From NCBI GenBank assembly GCA_040904785.1, contig JBBDSV010000012.1, forward strand, positions 1 through 53,402: DNA of 53,402 nt. Reading direction: 5' to 3'. Under the pieces are notes generated by a model that was not told the DNA's origin, did not search any database, and saw only the letters and a list, made by a program, of their open reading frames with translations. Below, piece by piece: positions 7,592 to 16,215 of this stretch (within the stretch, counting starts at the first letter, position 1; each line of letters starts with the position of its first letter). The DNA comes from JBBDSV01 sp040904785. Lineage in GTDB: Bacteria > Actinomycetota > Nitriliruptoria > Nitriliruptorales > Nitriliruptoraceae. The position numbers and the translations under genes were made by a program.

Positions 7592-9408
7592 CGGCGGTTG
7601 TCGCCGGCATCGGTGATGTGCCGAACGGTGCCGTCGAAGGCGGTCACCCCGATCCGGTCGAGGTGCTCGAGGAGGGGAATCGCGAATTTTCGGGTCGTCT
7701 GCCATGCGTCCTTGGCCGCCGCAGCCGTGAACGTGGCGCCACCGGGCCACTGCGTGCGCAGGATGTCGGCGGCACGGTCAACCGCAGCGCGACTGAGCAA
7801 CTGGTCGCCGACGCGCACGATGCGTTGTCGCTCGATGAGATCGGCGACGTCGCGATGGTCGATGCCGTGGCGCCGGCAGAGCGTGTCCGCGGCTTCGGGT
7901 GCCACACCCTGGTGATCGAGTTCGTCGACGAAGGCCTCGAGTCGTGCGTCGCGCTCGTCTTGCGTGTCCTGTTGGTGCGGTGCGAGCGTGAACCCTCCCG
8001 TCACACGAGCGAGCACGCCTGCCTCGATGGCACGATCCAACAGCGGCCCGACGAGCGCCGTGGGGACTCCCGCCTCCACAAGTCGTGAAGCGACATTCTC
8101 GCGGTGGTGGGTTCCGCTGCCGAGCCCTTCGATGACGGCGAGCCAGGAGGAACGGGTGTCCGCGGTGACGACGGCGTCGCCCAGGCACGCCTCTTCATCG
8201 CGACGATGGCCCGTCGCTGCAACCACGTCGCCCAGTGGCCGCCAGCCGCCGGCGAGTGTCGCGAGCGCGGTCGGCCAGTCGCGGCGATCGGTGGCCAGCA
8301 CCGCTTGGAGTGCCGCGCCATGTGCAGATCGAGCGCGTGCGCCGCGCACTGGCACCGGCGTGGGATCGACGACGACACCTCCTGCGACGAGCGCTCGACG
8401 GCCGACGTCGCGGATGACGAAGCGATCCCCCGTCGCTACGACGACTGGTGCTGTCGTCGTGATCCGTGCGGTCGACGCGGTCAAGAGCCGTACGCGGCAC
8501 GTCGTGTGATTCGCCCCGACGTGGATGTGCAGCGCCCCCCGCTCGATGTCGTCGCCGATGGTGGACTCGAGCGTGACGTCGATGCGGGTCGTCACCGGCC
8601 ATGGAGTCTCGTCAACGAGCACCGCACCGCGCGCCGCCGCCGCGCGGTCGATGCCGGCGACGTTGACCGCGACCCGCTGCCCCGGGCCGACGCGCTCAAC
8701 GGGACGGCCGAGCGACTCGAGCCCGCGGACGCGCCCTGACGCGCCCGATGGCAGGACACGGACGCGGCTGCCCGTCACGAACGTGCCGTCAGCCGACGTG
8801 CCGGTCACGACCGTGCCCGCTCCACCGATCGTGAATACCCGGTCGATCATCAGACGGGGGCGGCCGTGGTCGACCGGCTCATCGAGCACATCGAGACGGT
8901 CGGCGATGGTCGACGCGACTGCTTCGACGCCGTGCTGTGCCGGCGCGTCGACCGTGACGATCGGCGCGTCGGCCAACGTGGTGCCGGAAATGCGCGCGCG
9001 GATGTCATCGATGACCATGCGGCGCCACTCGTCATCGACGAGGGTGGACTTGGTGACTGCGATCGCGACGCCAGGGATCGCCAGATGGGTGATGGCGGCA
9101 ACGTGATCGTCGGTCTGCGCCGACCAGCCGTCGGTCGCTGCGACGACGAGGAGCACTGCGGGCGCCGCGCCTGCTCCGGCGAGCATGGTGGCCAGGAATC
9201 GTTCGTGGCCCGGTACGTCGACGAACGCGACCGTCCGGGATGTGCCGTCCGACCGTGCCAACGCGCCCCAGGCGAAACCCAGCTCGATCGTCAGTCCACG
9301 CCGGCGCTCTTCAGCCAGGCGATCGGGCTCCATGCCCGTCAGTGCCCGCACGAGCGTCGACTTGCCGTGGTCGACATGTCCGGCCGTCACGACGACACGA
9401 TGATCCAT
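7588..9408 (-). CDS. selB: Selenocysteine-specific elongation factor SelB
   Basis: A 606-residue translational GTPase that brings Sec-tRNA to UGA codons marked by a SECIS element. The G1 loop AGHVDHGKST is at residues 9-18, followed by the switch region GLTIELGFAW, DVPGHERF (G3) and AVTKSTL (the NKxD position, here TKSxL). Two beta-barrel domains follow (about 180-350), then C-terminal winged-helix repeats that bind SECIS RNA (about 430-606, ending WQTTRKFAIPLLEHLDRIGVT). It begins 3 nt after the selA stop, so selA-selB form an operon. No selD or selC was found nearby. The Lys-Ser variation in G4 should be compared with other actinobacterial SelB proteins. Confidence 0.94.
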   Translation of the reverse strand: MDHRVVVTAGHVDHGKSTLVRALTGMEPDRLAEERRRGLTIELGFAWGALARSDGTSRTVAFVDVPGHERFLATMLAGAGAAPAVLLVVAATDGWSAQTDDHVAAITHLAIPGVAIAVTKSTLVDDEWRRMVIDDIRARISGTTLADAPIVTVDAPAQHGVEAVASTIADRLDVLDEPVDHGRPRLMIDRVFTIGGAGTVVTGTSADGTFVTGSRVRVLPSGASGRVRGLESLGRPVERVGPGQRVAVNVAGIDRAAAARGAVLVDETPWPVTTRIDVTLESTIGDDIERGALHIHVGANHTTCRVRLLTASTARITTTAPVVVATGDRFVIRDVGRRALVAGGVVVDPTPVPVRGARARSAHGAALQAVLATDRRDWPTALATLAGGWRPLGDVVAATGHRRDEEACLGDAVVTADTRSSWLAVIEGLGSGTHHRENVASRLVEAGVPTALVGPLLDRAIEAGVLARVTGGFTLAPHQQDTQDERDARLEAFVDELDHQGVAPEAADTLCRRHGIDHRDVADLIERQRIVRVGDQLLSRAAVDRAADILRTQWPGGATFTAAAAKDAWQTTRKFAIPLLEHLDRIGVTAFDGTVRHITDAGDNRR

Positions 9409-9411
9409 CGG

Positions 9412-10776
9412 TCATGTCCACGCAGTTGTCACGCACGCGATGAGCGTCTCATCGGAGTCCGGCGGCACGGTGCGCAGATCGAGCACGACCGCTTCCTCCC
9501 GTACGGTCGCGATGACCGGGGGTGTTCCGCGCCGCAGCCGGGTGGCAAGGCTGTCGGCCTCCGCCGTCGGAAGAGCGACGCCCCACGAGTCGAGTTCACC
9601 ACCCGGCGATGCGCCTCCACCGACGACAGATGTGCAGGCGACCGCGCGGGCACCGCTGCCGATCGTCTCGGCGACCTGTTGTGCGCGATCATGGAGCGCA
9701 TCCACTGCGGTCATCAGCATCGCCCAGACGGGCAGCGCGACAGGCGAGTCGTCGCGCAGGTGTGCCAGAAGCGTCGCCTCGAGCGCAGCTCGTTGGAGCT
9801 TGTCGATACGAAGGGCCCGCGCAAGCGGGTAGGTCGTGCAGCGCCGGACGAGTTCGGCGTCGCCCGCGATGACGCCGGCCTGCGGACCGCCGAGCAGCTT
9901 GTCGCCGGAATAGATCACCAGATCCGCGCCCGCCGCGACGGCGTCAGCGACCGTCGGCTCGGCGCTCAGTGGCGCGCTCGACACCGGCTGCGGCAGGCCG
10001 GAACCGAGGTCGAAGACGACCGGGACGCCACGGGATCGACCGAGTTCGACGAGCGCGGCGAGGTCGACGTCGGCGGTGAAGCCGACGACTTGATAGTTCG
10101 AGCGGTGCACTTTGAGCAGCACGGCCGTCGCGTCGGTCACCGCCGCGGCGTAGTCGTCGAGGTGCGTGCGATTCGTCGTCCCGACCTCGACCAGCCGCGT
10201 GCCTGCGGCCGTCATGACATCAGGCAGGCGATACGACCCGCCGATCTCGATGAGTTCGCCGCGGCTGACGATGGTGTCGCGTCCGCCCGCCAGTGCAGCC
10301 AGCACGAGGACGAGCGCTGCGGCGCCGTTGTTCACCACGGTGGCCGCCTGGGTCCCAGACACATCCGCGGCAAGCTGTCCGACGTGTGCGGTTCGCGAGC
10401 CGCGTCTGCCGTGGGTCAGGTCGTACTCGATCGTCGAGTAGCCGGCGGCGCGTGCAACCGCGTCACGCGCGTCTGCCGACAGAGGTGCACGACCGAGGTT
10501 GGTGTGCAGAACCACCCCGGTCGCGTTGATGACGTGGCGGACGGAGCCGTCGAAGTGTTGGCGCGTGCGATCCGTGATGTCGCGAACGAGTTCGTCGAAC
10601 GCCGGTGCGGTGTTGCCCGCGCGAATGTGTTCGCGTGCCTCGTCGACGCATGCGGCAGCGATTCGGGTGACGACGCGACGCCCGTGCGCGTCGATGACCC
10701 CAGCGAGCTCGGGCGCGCGCAGGAGTGCGTCGAGCTGTGGTAGTCGCGCAAACTCGTTGTCGATCACCTCGACCAT
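9412..10776 (-). CDS. selA: L-seryl-tRNA(Sec) selenium transferase SelA
   Basis: A 454-residue PLP enzyme that converts seryl-tRNA(Sec) to selenocysteyl-tRNA(Sec) using selenophosphate. The conserved features are INATGVVLHTNLGRAPLS (about 83-100), TVVNNGAAALVL, and the PLP lysine in IYSGDKLLGGPQAG (K293). Length equals the family norm. The ATG at 10776 starts right at the N-terminal domain. It is first in the selA-selB operon and divergent from an MBL hydrolase gene with 136 nt between. The organism therefore makes selenoproteins, although none could be identified in this window. Confidence 0.95.
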   Translation of the reverse strand: MVEVIDNEFARLPQLDALLRAPELAGVIDAHGRRVVTRIAAACVDEAREHIRAGNTAPAFDELVRDITDRTRQHFDGSVRHVINATGVVLHTNLGRAPLSADARDAVARAAGYSTIEYDLTHGRRGSRTAHVGQLAADVSGTQAATVVNNGAAALVLVLAALAGGRDTIVSRGELIEIGGSYRLPDVMTAAGTRLVEVGTTNRTHLDDYAAAVTDATAVLLKVHRSNYQVVGFTADVDLAALVELGRSRGVPVVFDLGSGLPQPVSSAPLSAEPTVADAVAAGADLVIYSGDKLLGGPQAGVIAGDAELVRRCTTYPLARALRIDKLQRAALEATLLAHLRDDSPVALPVWAMLMTAVDALHDRAQQVAETIGSGARAVACTSVVGGGASPGGELDSWGVALPTAEADSLATRLRRGTPPVIATVREEAVVLDLRTVPPDSDETLIACVTTAWT

Positions 10777-10912
10777 GCATCCTCGCGTATGCCCCGGGTC
10801 CCCGTCGGCGCGAACCCGTCCAGCCGCGCACCCTAGGCGACGACGTCAGCGGATTCGCGTGGCGATGTGGCACGATCGTCTTCGACGTGTGGCCAGCAGC
10901 GGGGAGTCACCT

Positions 10913-11824
10913 ATGGCGACGGCCGATCGGGCGCCGGACGATCCCCGGTCCGCGTGGGGTCTGCCGCCGTTGGGGGCACTTGCTGCTCGCGAGACCGTCG
11001 ATGAGCTGACGACGCGGTTCTTGGCGCCCAATCCGTCGCCGATGACGCTCGACGGCACCAACACCTATGTCGTGAGCGCAGCCGGATCGGGCATGGCGAT
11101 CATTGTCGATCCCGGACCGGATGAGCCGGCGCACTGGGGCGCGGTGGCCGACGAACTGGCGGCGCAGGATGCGACCGTCGTCGCCGTGTTCGTCACGCAT
11201 CACCACGTCGACCATGCCGCTGGCGCTGTGGCGTGGTCGCAACGGTTCGGTTGCCCGATCGTGGCTGCTGACGAGGCGGTAACGACGAGCGTCGGCAGGC
11301 GGGTCGGCGACGGGGCACGGCTCGATCTGCCCGGGACGTCGGGCTGCCAGGTCGTGGCGACGCCGGGGCACACTCGTGACCATCTCGCATTGCGACTTCC
11401 GACAGGTGCCCTGCTGACCGGGGACCACATTCTTGGGCGTGGTACCACGGTCGTCACGCATCCTGACGGCGACATGGCGGCGTACGTGACGAGTCTTCGC
11501 CGGGTCCGAAGGCTCGGTCCCGACGCGCTGCTTCCCGGTCATGGCCCGGTGCTCACGCAGGATCCTGATGCAGTCATCGCGTTCTACGAGGCGCACCGGT
11601 CCTATCGCGAAGCGCAGATCCTGCAGGCGCTTGCTGACTGGCCGGCAACCGTCGAGCAGCTTGTCGCGGTGATCTATCCGGATGTGGACGAGCGGCTGAC
11701 CGCACCGGCCGCGGCGTCGACTCGTGCGACGCTTGCCGTCCTCGAAGCGCGAGGGTGCGTCCGACGACGAAATGCTGCGGCCCCCGACGGCCCGTACGAA
11801 CTCGCCGGGCGCCGCACAGGATGA
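10913..11824 (+). CDS. MBL-fold metallohydrolase (LACTB2/RNase-like)
   Basis: A 303-residue zinc hydrolase. The metallo-beta-lactamase domain (about 30-215) has the THHHVDHAAG metal motif, then TPGHTRDHLAL, GDHILGRG and the later PGHGP histidine. The C-terminal 80 residues form a winged-helix-like module (EAQILQALADWPATVEQLVAVIYPDV), the layout of LACTB2-type proteins, which in animals act on RNA or thioesters; the bacterial substrate is unknown. ATG 10913 is preceded by GGGGAG at a proper distance. It diverges from selA. Confidence 0.88.
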   Translation: MATADRAPDDPRSAWGLPPLGALAARETVDELTTRFLAPNPSPMTLDGTNTYVVSAAGSGMAIIVDPGPDEPAHWGAVADELAAQDATVVAVFVTHHHVDHAAGAVAWSQRFGCPIVAADEAVTTSVGRRVGDGARLDLPGTSGCQVVATPGHTRDHLALRLPTGALLTGDHILGRGTTVVTHPDGDMAAYVTSLRRVRRLGPDALLPGHGPVLTQDPDAVIAFYEAHRSYREAQILQALADWPATVEQLVAVIYPDVDERLTAPAAASTRATLAVLEARGCVRRRNAAAPDGPYELAGRRTG

Positions 11825-11843
11825 TGTGCGTGAAATCGGGGCT

Positions 11844-12251
11844 CTAGGTGGTCCGACGTGTCCGCGGAATCCCTGCGGCCTTGAGCGTTACCGCGGGAAC
11901 GCCGGCCTCACGCCATGCCGTGTAGGTGATGCCCTTCCGCTCGGAGTATTCGGCCGCGGCATCGACGAATGCGGCTTCGAGCGCATGGAGATCGGGTTGT
12001 TCCTGTAAGTCAACGAGGCGCTGTTCGAGATCGAGGCGTTTCTGGATCAATTCCACCCGCTTTGCGGGGTCAGGTTCGGCATCGATCTCGGCCTGGATCT
12101 TCTTCAAGCGGGTATTGATCTCTCCCGCGTCGATACGGCGCCCGGGCTTGCGTTCTGATTCGAGTGCCGCGAGATACTCGCGCACGGCCTTGCCCTGTGC
12201 ACGCCCCTGTGCCAGTGCGGCCTTGTGTTCCGCACTCATCTGTTTTGCCAC
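11844..12251 (-). CDS. Conserved actinobacterial coiled protein, function unknown
   Basis: A 135-residue, strongly charged, mostly helical protein. It starts with MSAEHKAALAQGRAQGKAVR, continues through a predicted coiled coil (INTRLKKIQAEIDAEPDPAKRVELIQKRLDLEQRLVDL, about 45-83) and ends in a small module EYSERKGITYTAWREAGVP followed by a basic tail. The same organisation is known from conserved actinobacterial hypotheticals; the C-terminal module resembles small nucleic-acid-binding or nucleoid proteins, but that is inference. The start is GTG 12251 with GGAG 7 nt upstream; ATG at 12239 is an alternative. A 9-bp inverted repeat and promoter-like hexamers lie just upstream, suggesting control at the promoter. 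Confidence 0.75.
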   Translation of the reverse strand: MAKQMSAEHKAALAQGRAQGKAVREYLAALESERKPGRRIDAGEINTRLKKIQAEIDAEPDPAKRVELIQKRLDLEQRLVDLQEQPDLHALEAAFVDAAAEYSERKGITYTAWREAGVPAVTLKAAGIPRTRRTT

Positions 12252-12278
12252 TGAGGACTCCGATCATTGTGGGTCCGC

Positions 12279-12301
12279 TTCCATGCACGAAATGCATGGA
12301 A
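12279..12301. promoter_or_regulatory. 9-bp inverted repeat next to a promoter for the gene at 12251, probable operator
   Basis: TTCCATGCA (12279-12287) and its exact complement (12293-12301) flank the spacer CGAAA. On the minus strand, TTGGCA (12329-12334) and TACGCT (12307-12312) lie 16 nt apart and would start transcription close to 12300, so the repeat would cover the first transcribed bases. It could be a repressor site or a 5'-end RNA hairpin. Confidence 0.5.
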
Positions 12302-12597
12302 AGGTAAGCGTAGCATTCATCGGAATCGTGCCAATTCATTCAGCGCGTTCTTTCAGTATTTGCGGCGCGACTGTCGGGGCACATTCGGTCAGATGAACAT
12401 CGTTGAATGCCGTGTGTGCTTGCAGGGCGGGCGCGGTCATTGTTGTCAAACGGCCAGAGTTGTGCGCCTGAACGGGTCGCGGCGACCAGAGATCGATTGG
12501 GCGCGACGCGGCAACGTGGCTATCGTCAGCTTGGTACGAGTCCAGGCGTCCGCGCCCGTCCGCCCCGCCTACGAAGCCGGCGCGAAGGAGCACATCC
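12302..12597. other. Intergenic region between the 12251 gene and pckA
   Basis: About 300 nt without a convincing coding frame. It is less GC-rich than the flanking genes in its first third and should hold two divergent promoters. For the leftward gene the hexamers TTGGCA/TACGCT are visible; for pckA no clear -35/-10 pair stands out. A purine-rich GAAGGAG (12584-12590) lies 7 nt before the pckA GTG. No tRNA or recognisable riboswitch was seen. Confidence 0.5.
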
Positions 12598-14139
12598 GTG
12601 TCATTCGAACTGCCCCCCGCTGCATCCGTCGCCGTGAATCCGACGCAGCAAGAGCTGCGCGCGTGGGCGCTGGAACTCATGCCGAACGTCACCGAGACCG
12701 AATTCGGCAACCTCGTGTACAAGGCGCGCATCAAGTCGCGTCTCGGCGCATCGACGTTCTTCGTGTCGGACGAACCGACGGGCAAGCCGACGATCTCCCG
12801 GGCCGAGGCCGATGAGTGGGCGGCGAAGCAGGACGCGTACATCGCCGAGCAGGACATGGTCCGCGTTGAGGGCTACATCGGGCCCGAAGACAGTTTCCGC
12901 ACCGCGGCGCAGGTCTATATCGAGAAGCGGAACGCCAACATCGCTGGGATGCAGGAGCAGTTGTACTTCCCACCGGACGACGGGTTCAAGGCCGAGTTCA
13001 CCGTCATCTACACGCCGAACCTTCCGGCCGACGGTAAGCCCAACGACTGCCTGATCACCGTCGACCTCGACAACTGGGTCACGCGCGTCTACGGCTCGGA
13101 CTATTTCGGCGAGTCGAAGATGGGCGGACTGCGCATGTGGAACAAGCTGATGTATGACGAGGGTGGCCTCGCCATGCATTCGGGCGCCAAGACGTTCCCT
13201 GCGGACCAGACGCCTGACGGTGAAGAACATCTCGCGCTCATTATCGGACTTTCGGGAACCGGAAAGACGACGACAACGTTCCGAAATGTGATGGGTTCGC
13301 TGCCCGTGCAGGACGACTTCATCGCATTGATGCCCGGCGGTGACATCATCACCACCGAGAATGGATGTTTCGCGAAGACGTTCGGACTCGACCCTGACGA
13401 CGAGCCGACGATCTATGCCGGCGCGACGTCGCCTGAAGCATGGCTCGAGTCGGTCTCGGTCAGTGAGGACGGCAAGGTCGACTTCTTTGACACCAATTAC
13501 ACGGCGAATGGACGGTGCACGTTCGGTCTCGCCGGGATCCGTCATCGTGACCCGCGCAATCTTCCGAAGGCGAGGTACCTGTTCATCTTGAACCGCAATG
13601 AGAATCTCATTCCCGCGGTCGCCAAGCTCAAGCCGGAGCAAGCCGTGTACTACTTCATGCTTGGCGAAACCAAGGGAACGTCCGCGGGCGGTGCCGCCGA
13701 GGCAGGGAAGAACCTGCGTGTCCCGGGGACGAACCCGTTCTGGTTCGAGGACGACTCGTCGCAGGGCAACCGGTTGCTCAAGCTCATCGAGACCTCCGAG
13801 CTCGAGGTCTACTTGTTCAACACGGGCCGGGTCGGGGGCACCGAAGACGACGATCGGTCGAAGAAGGTGCGCATCCCGCACAGTGCCGCGGTGCAGGCCG
13901 GCATCGTGAACTCGACCATCGAATGGGTCGAGGATCCCGACTTCGGGTATCTGGTCGCCCAGTCGATTCCCGGATTCGACGACGAGGAGCTGTTGCGGCC
14001 GCGCGAACTGTATGAGCGGCAGGGCCGTACGGACGAATACGAGCAGCTCGTTGCACAGCTCAAGCGGGACCGTGCCGAGTACCTCGCGAAGTTTGCCGAC
14101 CTCGACCCGCGGATCACGGCAGGTTCGGGTGTGGCCTGA
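12598..14139 (+). CDS. pckA: Phosphoenolpyruvate carboxykinase (ATP type)
   Basis: A 513-residue cytoplasmic enzyme that converts oxaloacetate and ATP to phosphoenolpyruvate, CO2 and ADP, the entry to gluconeogenesis. The P-loop GLSGTGKTTT is at 217-226. The metal and substrate residues lie in MHSGAKTF and ENGCFAKTFGL, and the second nucleotide motif region contains GETKGTSAGG. This is the ATP family, unrelated in sequence to the GTP enzyme used by most actinobacteria. The start is GTG 12598 with GAAGGAG 7 nt upstream. vanZ follows after 5 nt and may be co-transcribed. Length is slightly under the usual 530-540 residues. Confidence 0.94.
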   Translation: MSFELPPAASVAVNPTQQELRAWALELMPNVTETEFGNLVYKARIKSRLGASTFFVSDEPTGKPTISRAEADEWAAKQDAYIAEQDMVRVEGYIGPEDSFRTAAQVYIEKRNANIAGMQEQLYFPPDDGFKAEFTVIYTPNLPADGKPNDCLITVDLDNWVTRVYGSDYFGESKMGGLRMWNKLMYDEGGLAMHSGAKTFPADQTPDGEEHLALIIGLSGTGKTTTTFRNVMGSLPVQDDFIALMPGGDIITTENGCFAKTFGLDPDDEPTIYAGATSPEAWLESVSVSEDGKVDFFDTNYTANGRCTFGLAGIRHRDPRNLPKARYLFILNRNENLIPAVAKLKPEQAVYYFMLGETKGTSAGGAAEAGKNLRVPGTNPFWFEDDSSQGNRLLKLIETSELEVYLFNTGRVGGTEDDDRSKKVRIPHSAAVQAGIVNSTIEWVEDPDFGYLVAQSIPGFDDEELLRPRELYERQGRTDEYEQLVAQLKRDRAEYLAKFADLDPRITAGSGVA

Positions 14140-14144
14140 ACACG

Positions 14145-14591
14145 ATGAAGACGCGTTCGGCCGGCGGCGAGTCCGCCGGCCGACGTGTGTTCGTTGTTGT
14201 TGCGCAGGGGGCGAGTCTCGCGGTCGCGCTCGCGTGGATCGCGGCCTTCACCCTGTTCGATCCGCCGACGTGGTTGCCGTGGGTCCCCGACCGCATGCTC
14301 GACACCGTCGAGGTGACGATCCTCGAGCGCATCGCAAACATCGTGCTGTTCGCCCCACTCGGCGCTGTCCTCGGCGCATGGTGGCCACGGCGGTGGCCAC
14401 TCGTGTGGATCGGCACCGCGGTGAGCGTGATGGTCGAGCTGGCACAGCTGGGCATGACGGACCGAACCTCAGACGTTGGTGATGTGGTCATGAACACCCT
14501 CGGGACCGCGCTCGGCTTCGCCGCGACCGTCTGGGTGCATGGTCGCGCGAAGCGACATTCGCGGGTTCACCCGAGACGATCACTGGAGTAG
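14145..14591 (+). CDS. VanZ-family membrane protein
   Basis: A 148-residue integral membrane protein with about four hydrophobic helices. The VanZ signature is present: NIVLFAPLGAVLGAWWPR, then VELAQL and the RxxDVxDVxxNTLGTALGF pattern (RTSDVGDVVMNTLGTALG). VanZ of enterococci gives low-level teicoplanin resistance, but most family members are uncharacterised. It begins 5 nt after the pckA stop and ends 30 nt before bioY, so the three genes may share a transcript. The C-terminal tail is Arg-rich. Confidence 0.8.
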   Translation: MKTRSAGGESAGRRVFVVVAQGASLAVALAWIAAFTLFDPPTWLPWVPDRMLDTVEVTILERIANIVLFAPLGAVLGAWWPRRWPLVWIGTAVSVMVELAQLGMTDRTSDVGDVVMNTLGTALGFAATVWVHGRAKRHSRVHPRRSLE

Positions 14592-14621
14592 CGTGTCGGG
14601 TCCCGTGACCAGGAGCCGCCG

Positions 14622-15194
14622 ATGAGTGCTATTTCGCGTGCGACGACCCGCACTGCCGTGCTTGCCGACGTCATTCCCGGAAGTCGCGTCCGGGATGTCG
14701 CCTTGGTGGCGCTCCATGCGACGGCGATCGCGCTCAGCGCACAGGTGGCGTTTCCCCTGCCGGGCACGCCGATCCTCGTCACTGGCCAGACGTTCGTCGT
14801 GCTGCTCGGTGCGGCGGCACTCGGTTCGGCGCGCGCGTCGTCGGGTGCGCTGCTGTTCGCGCTGCTCGGCCTGACCGGACTGCCGTTGTTCGCACACGCC
14901 AGTGGGGTCTCGCTCGGCTACATCGCCGGATTCGTCCTCGCTAGTGCGGTGGTCGGCACGCTTGCTCGGCGTGGATGGGTGGATACCGCACCGCGAGCTG
15001 CTGTGTCGATGATCGTCGGCAACCTTGCGATCTATCTCCTCGGGGTACCGGTCGTCGCCCTGGTCATGGGGGTCGGTGTCCTCGAGGCGATCACGCTCGG
15101 CGTGGTGCCATTCCTCGTCGGAGACGCGGCCAAGATCGCCTTGGCGACCGTGATCCTGCCATTCGTCCAGCGCGCCGTCGCAGATCGCCAGTGA
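14622..15194 (+). CDS. bioY: Biotin transporter BioY (S component)
   Basis: A 190-residue membrane protein with about six hydrophobic segments. The BioY family pattern is clear: an ALSAQVAFPLPGTPILVTGQTFVVLL segment (about 38-63), GSARASSGALLFALLGLTGLPLF, SLGYIAGFVLASAVVGTLARRGW and a C-terminal VPFLVGDAAKIALATV. BioY binds biotin and works alone or with the ECF ATPases and T component (BioM/BioN); none is encoded nearby, so it would use a shared ECF module or act as a solitary transporter. ATG 14622 gives the normal family length. Confidence 0.9.
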   Translation: MSAISRATTRTAVLADVIPGSRVRDVALVALHATAIALSAQVAFPLPGTPILVTGQTFVVLLGAAALGSARASSGALLFALLGLTGLPLFAHASGVSLGYIAGFVLASAVVGTLARRGWVDTAPRAAVSMIVGNLAIYLLGVPVVALVMGVGVLEAITLGVVPFLVGDAAKIALATVILPFVQRAVADRQ

Positions 15195-15222
15195 TCCCAC
15201 GCCCAGCAGCCGTGGATCGCGT

Positions 15223-16215
15223 GTGACGGCGCGCGCGACTGCTGGGCGCACCCGCGTCGCCGCGCAGTATGCGGGCGCCCGTGCCGTGGTCACGGGTGCG
15301 GCAGGATTTCTCGGGTCACATCTCTGTCGTGAACTGCTCGCGGCCGGCGTCCGTGTGCACGCGATCGATTCGTTCATCACGGGGCGGCGCGACAATGTCG
15401 CCGCGCTGCTCGACGATCCCGGGTTCACGCTCGTCGAGGCCGATGTCGTGCACCATCTCGACGTCGGCGACGACATCGCCCTCGTCCTGCATCTGGCGTC
15501 GCCGGCATCGCCGGTCGACTATCTGCGTCATCCGATTCACACGCTCAAGGTCGGGTCGATCGGCACGCTCAATGCGCTGGGTGTCGCCCGTGCGACCGGG
15601 GCACGGTTCCTGCTCGCGTCGACATCCGAGGTCTACGGCAACCCGCAGATCCATCCGCAACCCGAGTCGTACTTCGGCAATGTCGATGCGACGGGTCCTC
15701 GGGGGGTCTACGACGAGGCGAAGCGCTTCGCCGAGGCGATGACGTACGCGTATCACCGCGATCACGGCGTCGACGTGCGGGTCGCGCGTATCTTCAACAC
15801 CTACGGGCCGGGCATGCGCCATGACGATGGGCGTCTCGTGCCGACGCTGGTGGGCCAGGCGCTTCGCGGGCAGCCGTTGACGATTCACGGCGACGGGACG
15901 CAGACGCGTTCGCTGTGCTACGTCGACGATCTCGTCGATGGGCTGCTGCGACTGCTGGCCGCCGACCGGACGTGGCCGTGCAACCTCGGATCGGACCGCG
16001 AGGTCCGGGTGATCGAGATTGCTGACGCGATCGTCCGCGCGGTCGGCGGGCAGCATTCCCGCGTGTTCCTCGATCGGCCGTCGGACGATCCCGACCGCCG
16101 ACGACCAGACCTGACGGTTGCGCGCGAGGTCCTCGAGTGGCGGCCTGTCGTCGAGCTCGACGAGGGGCTCGCTCGAACGGTCGCCTGGGCGCGCCGCGAT
16201 CTTCCTGCCGGCTAG
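15223..16215 (+). CDS. NAD-dependent epimerase, UDP-glucuronate decarboxylase-like
   Basis: A 330-residue extended short-chain dehydrogenase. The Rossmann motif is VVTGAAGFLGSHLC (about 22-35); LHLASPASPVDYLRHP is typical of UDP-glucuronate decarboxylase (UXS), which makes UDP-xylose. The catalytic set is the Ser/Thr in STSEVYGNP plus Tyr-x3-Lys in VYDEAKRFAE. RIFNTYGPGMRHDDGRLVPTLV and SLCYVDDLVDG complete the UXS/dTDP-glucose dehydratase pattern. The GTG at 15223 is the probable start, though its ribosome-binding site is weak. Its stop overlaps the convergent metF stop by 4 bp. The exact sugar substrate is inferred from motifs only. Confidence 0.85.
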   Translation: MTARATAGRTRVAAQYAGARAVVTGAAGFLGSHLCRELLAAGVRVHAIDSFITGRRDNVAALLDDPGFTLVEADVVHHLDVGDDIALVLHLASPASPVDYLRHPIHTLKVGSIGTLNALGVARATGARFLLASTSEVYGNPQIHPQPESYFGNVDATGPRGVYDEAKRFAEAMTYAYHRDHGVDVRVARIFNTYGPGMRHDDGRLVPTLVGQALRGQPLTIHGDGTQTRSLCYVDDLVDGLLRLLAADRTWPCNLGSDREVRVIEIADAIVRAVGGQHSRVFLDRPSDDPDRRRPDLTVAREVLEWRPVVELDEGLARTVAWARRDLPAG

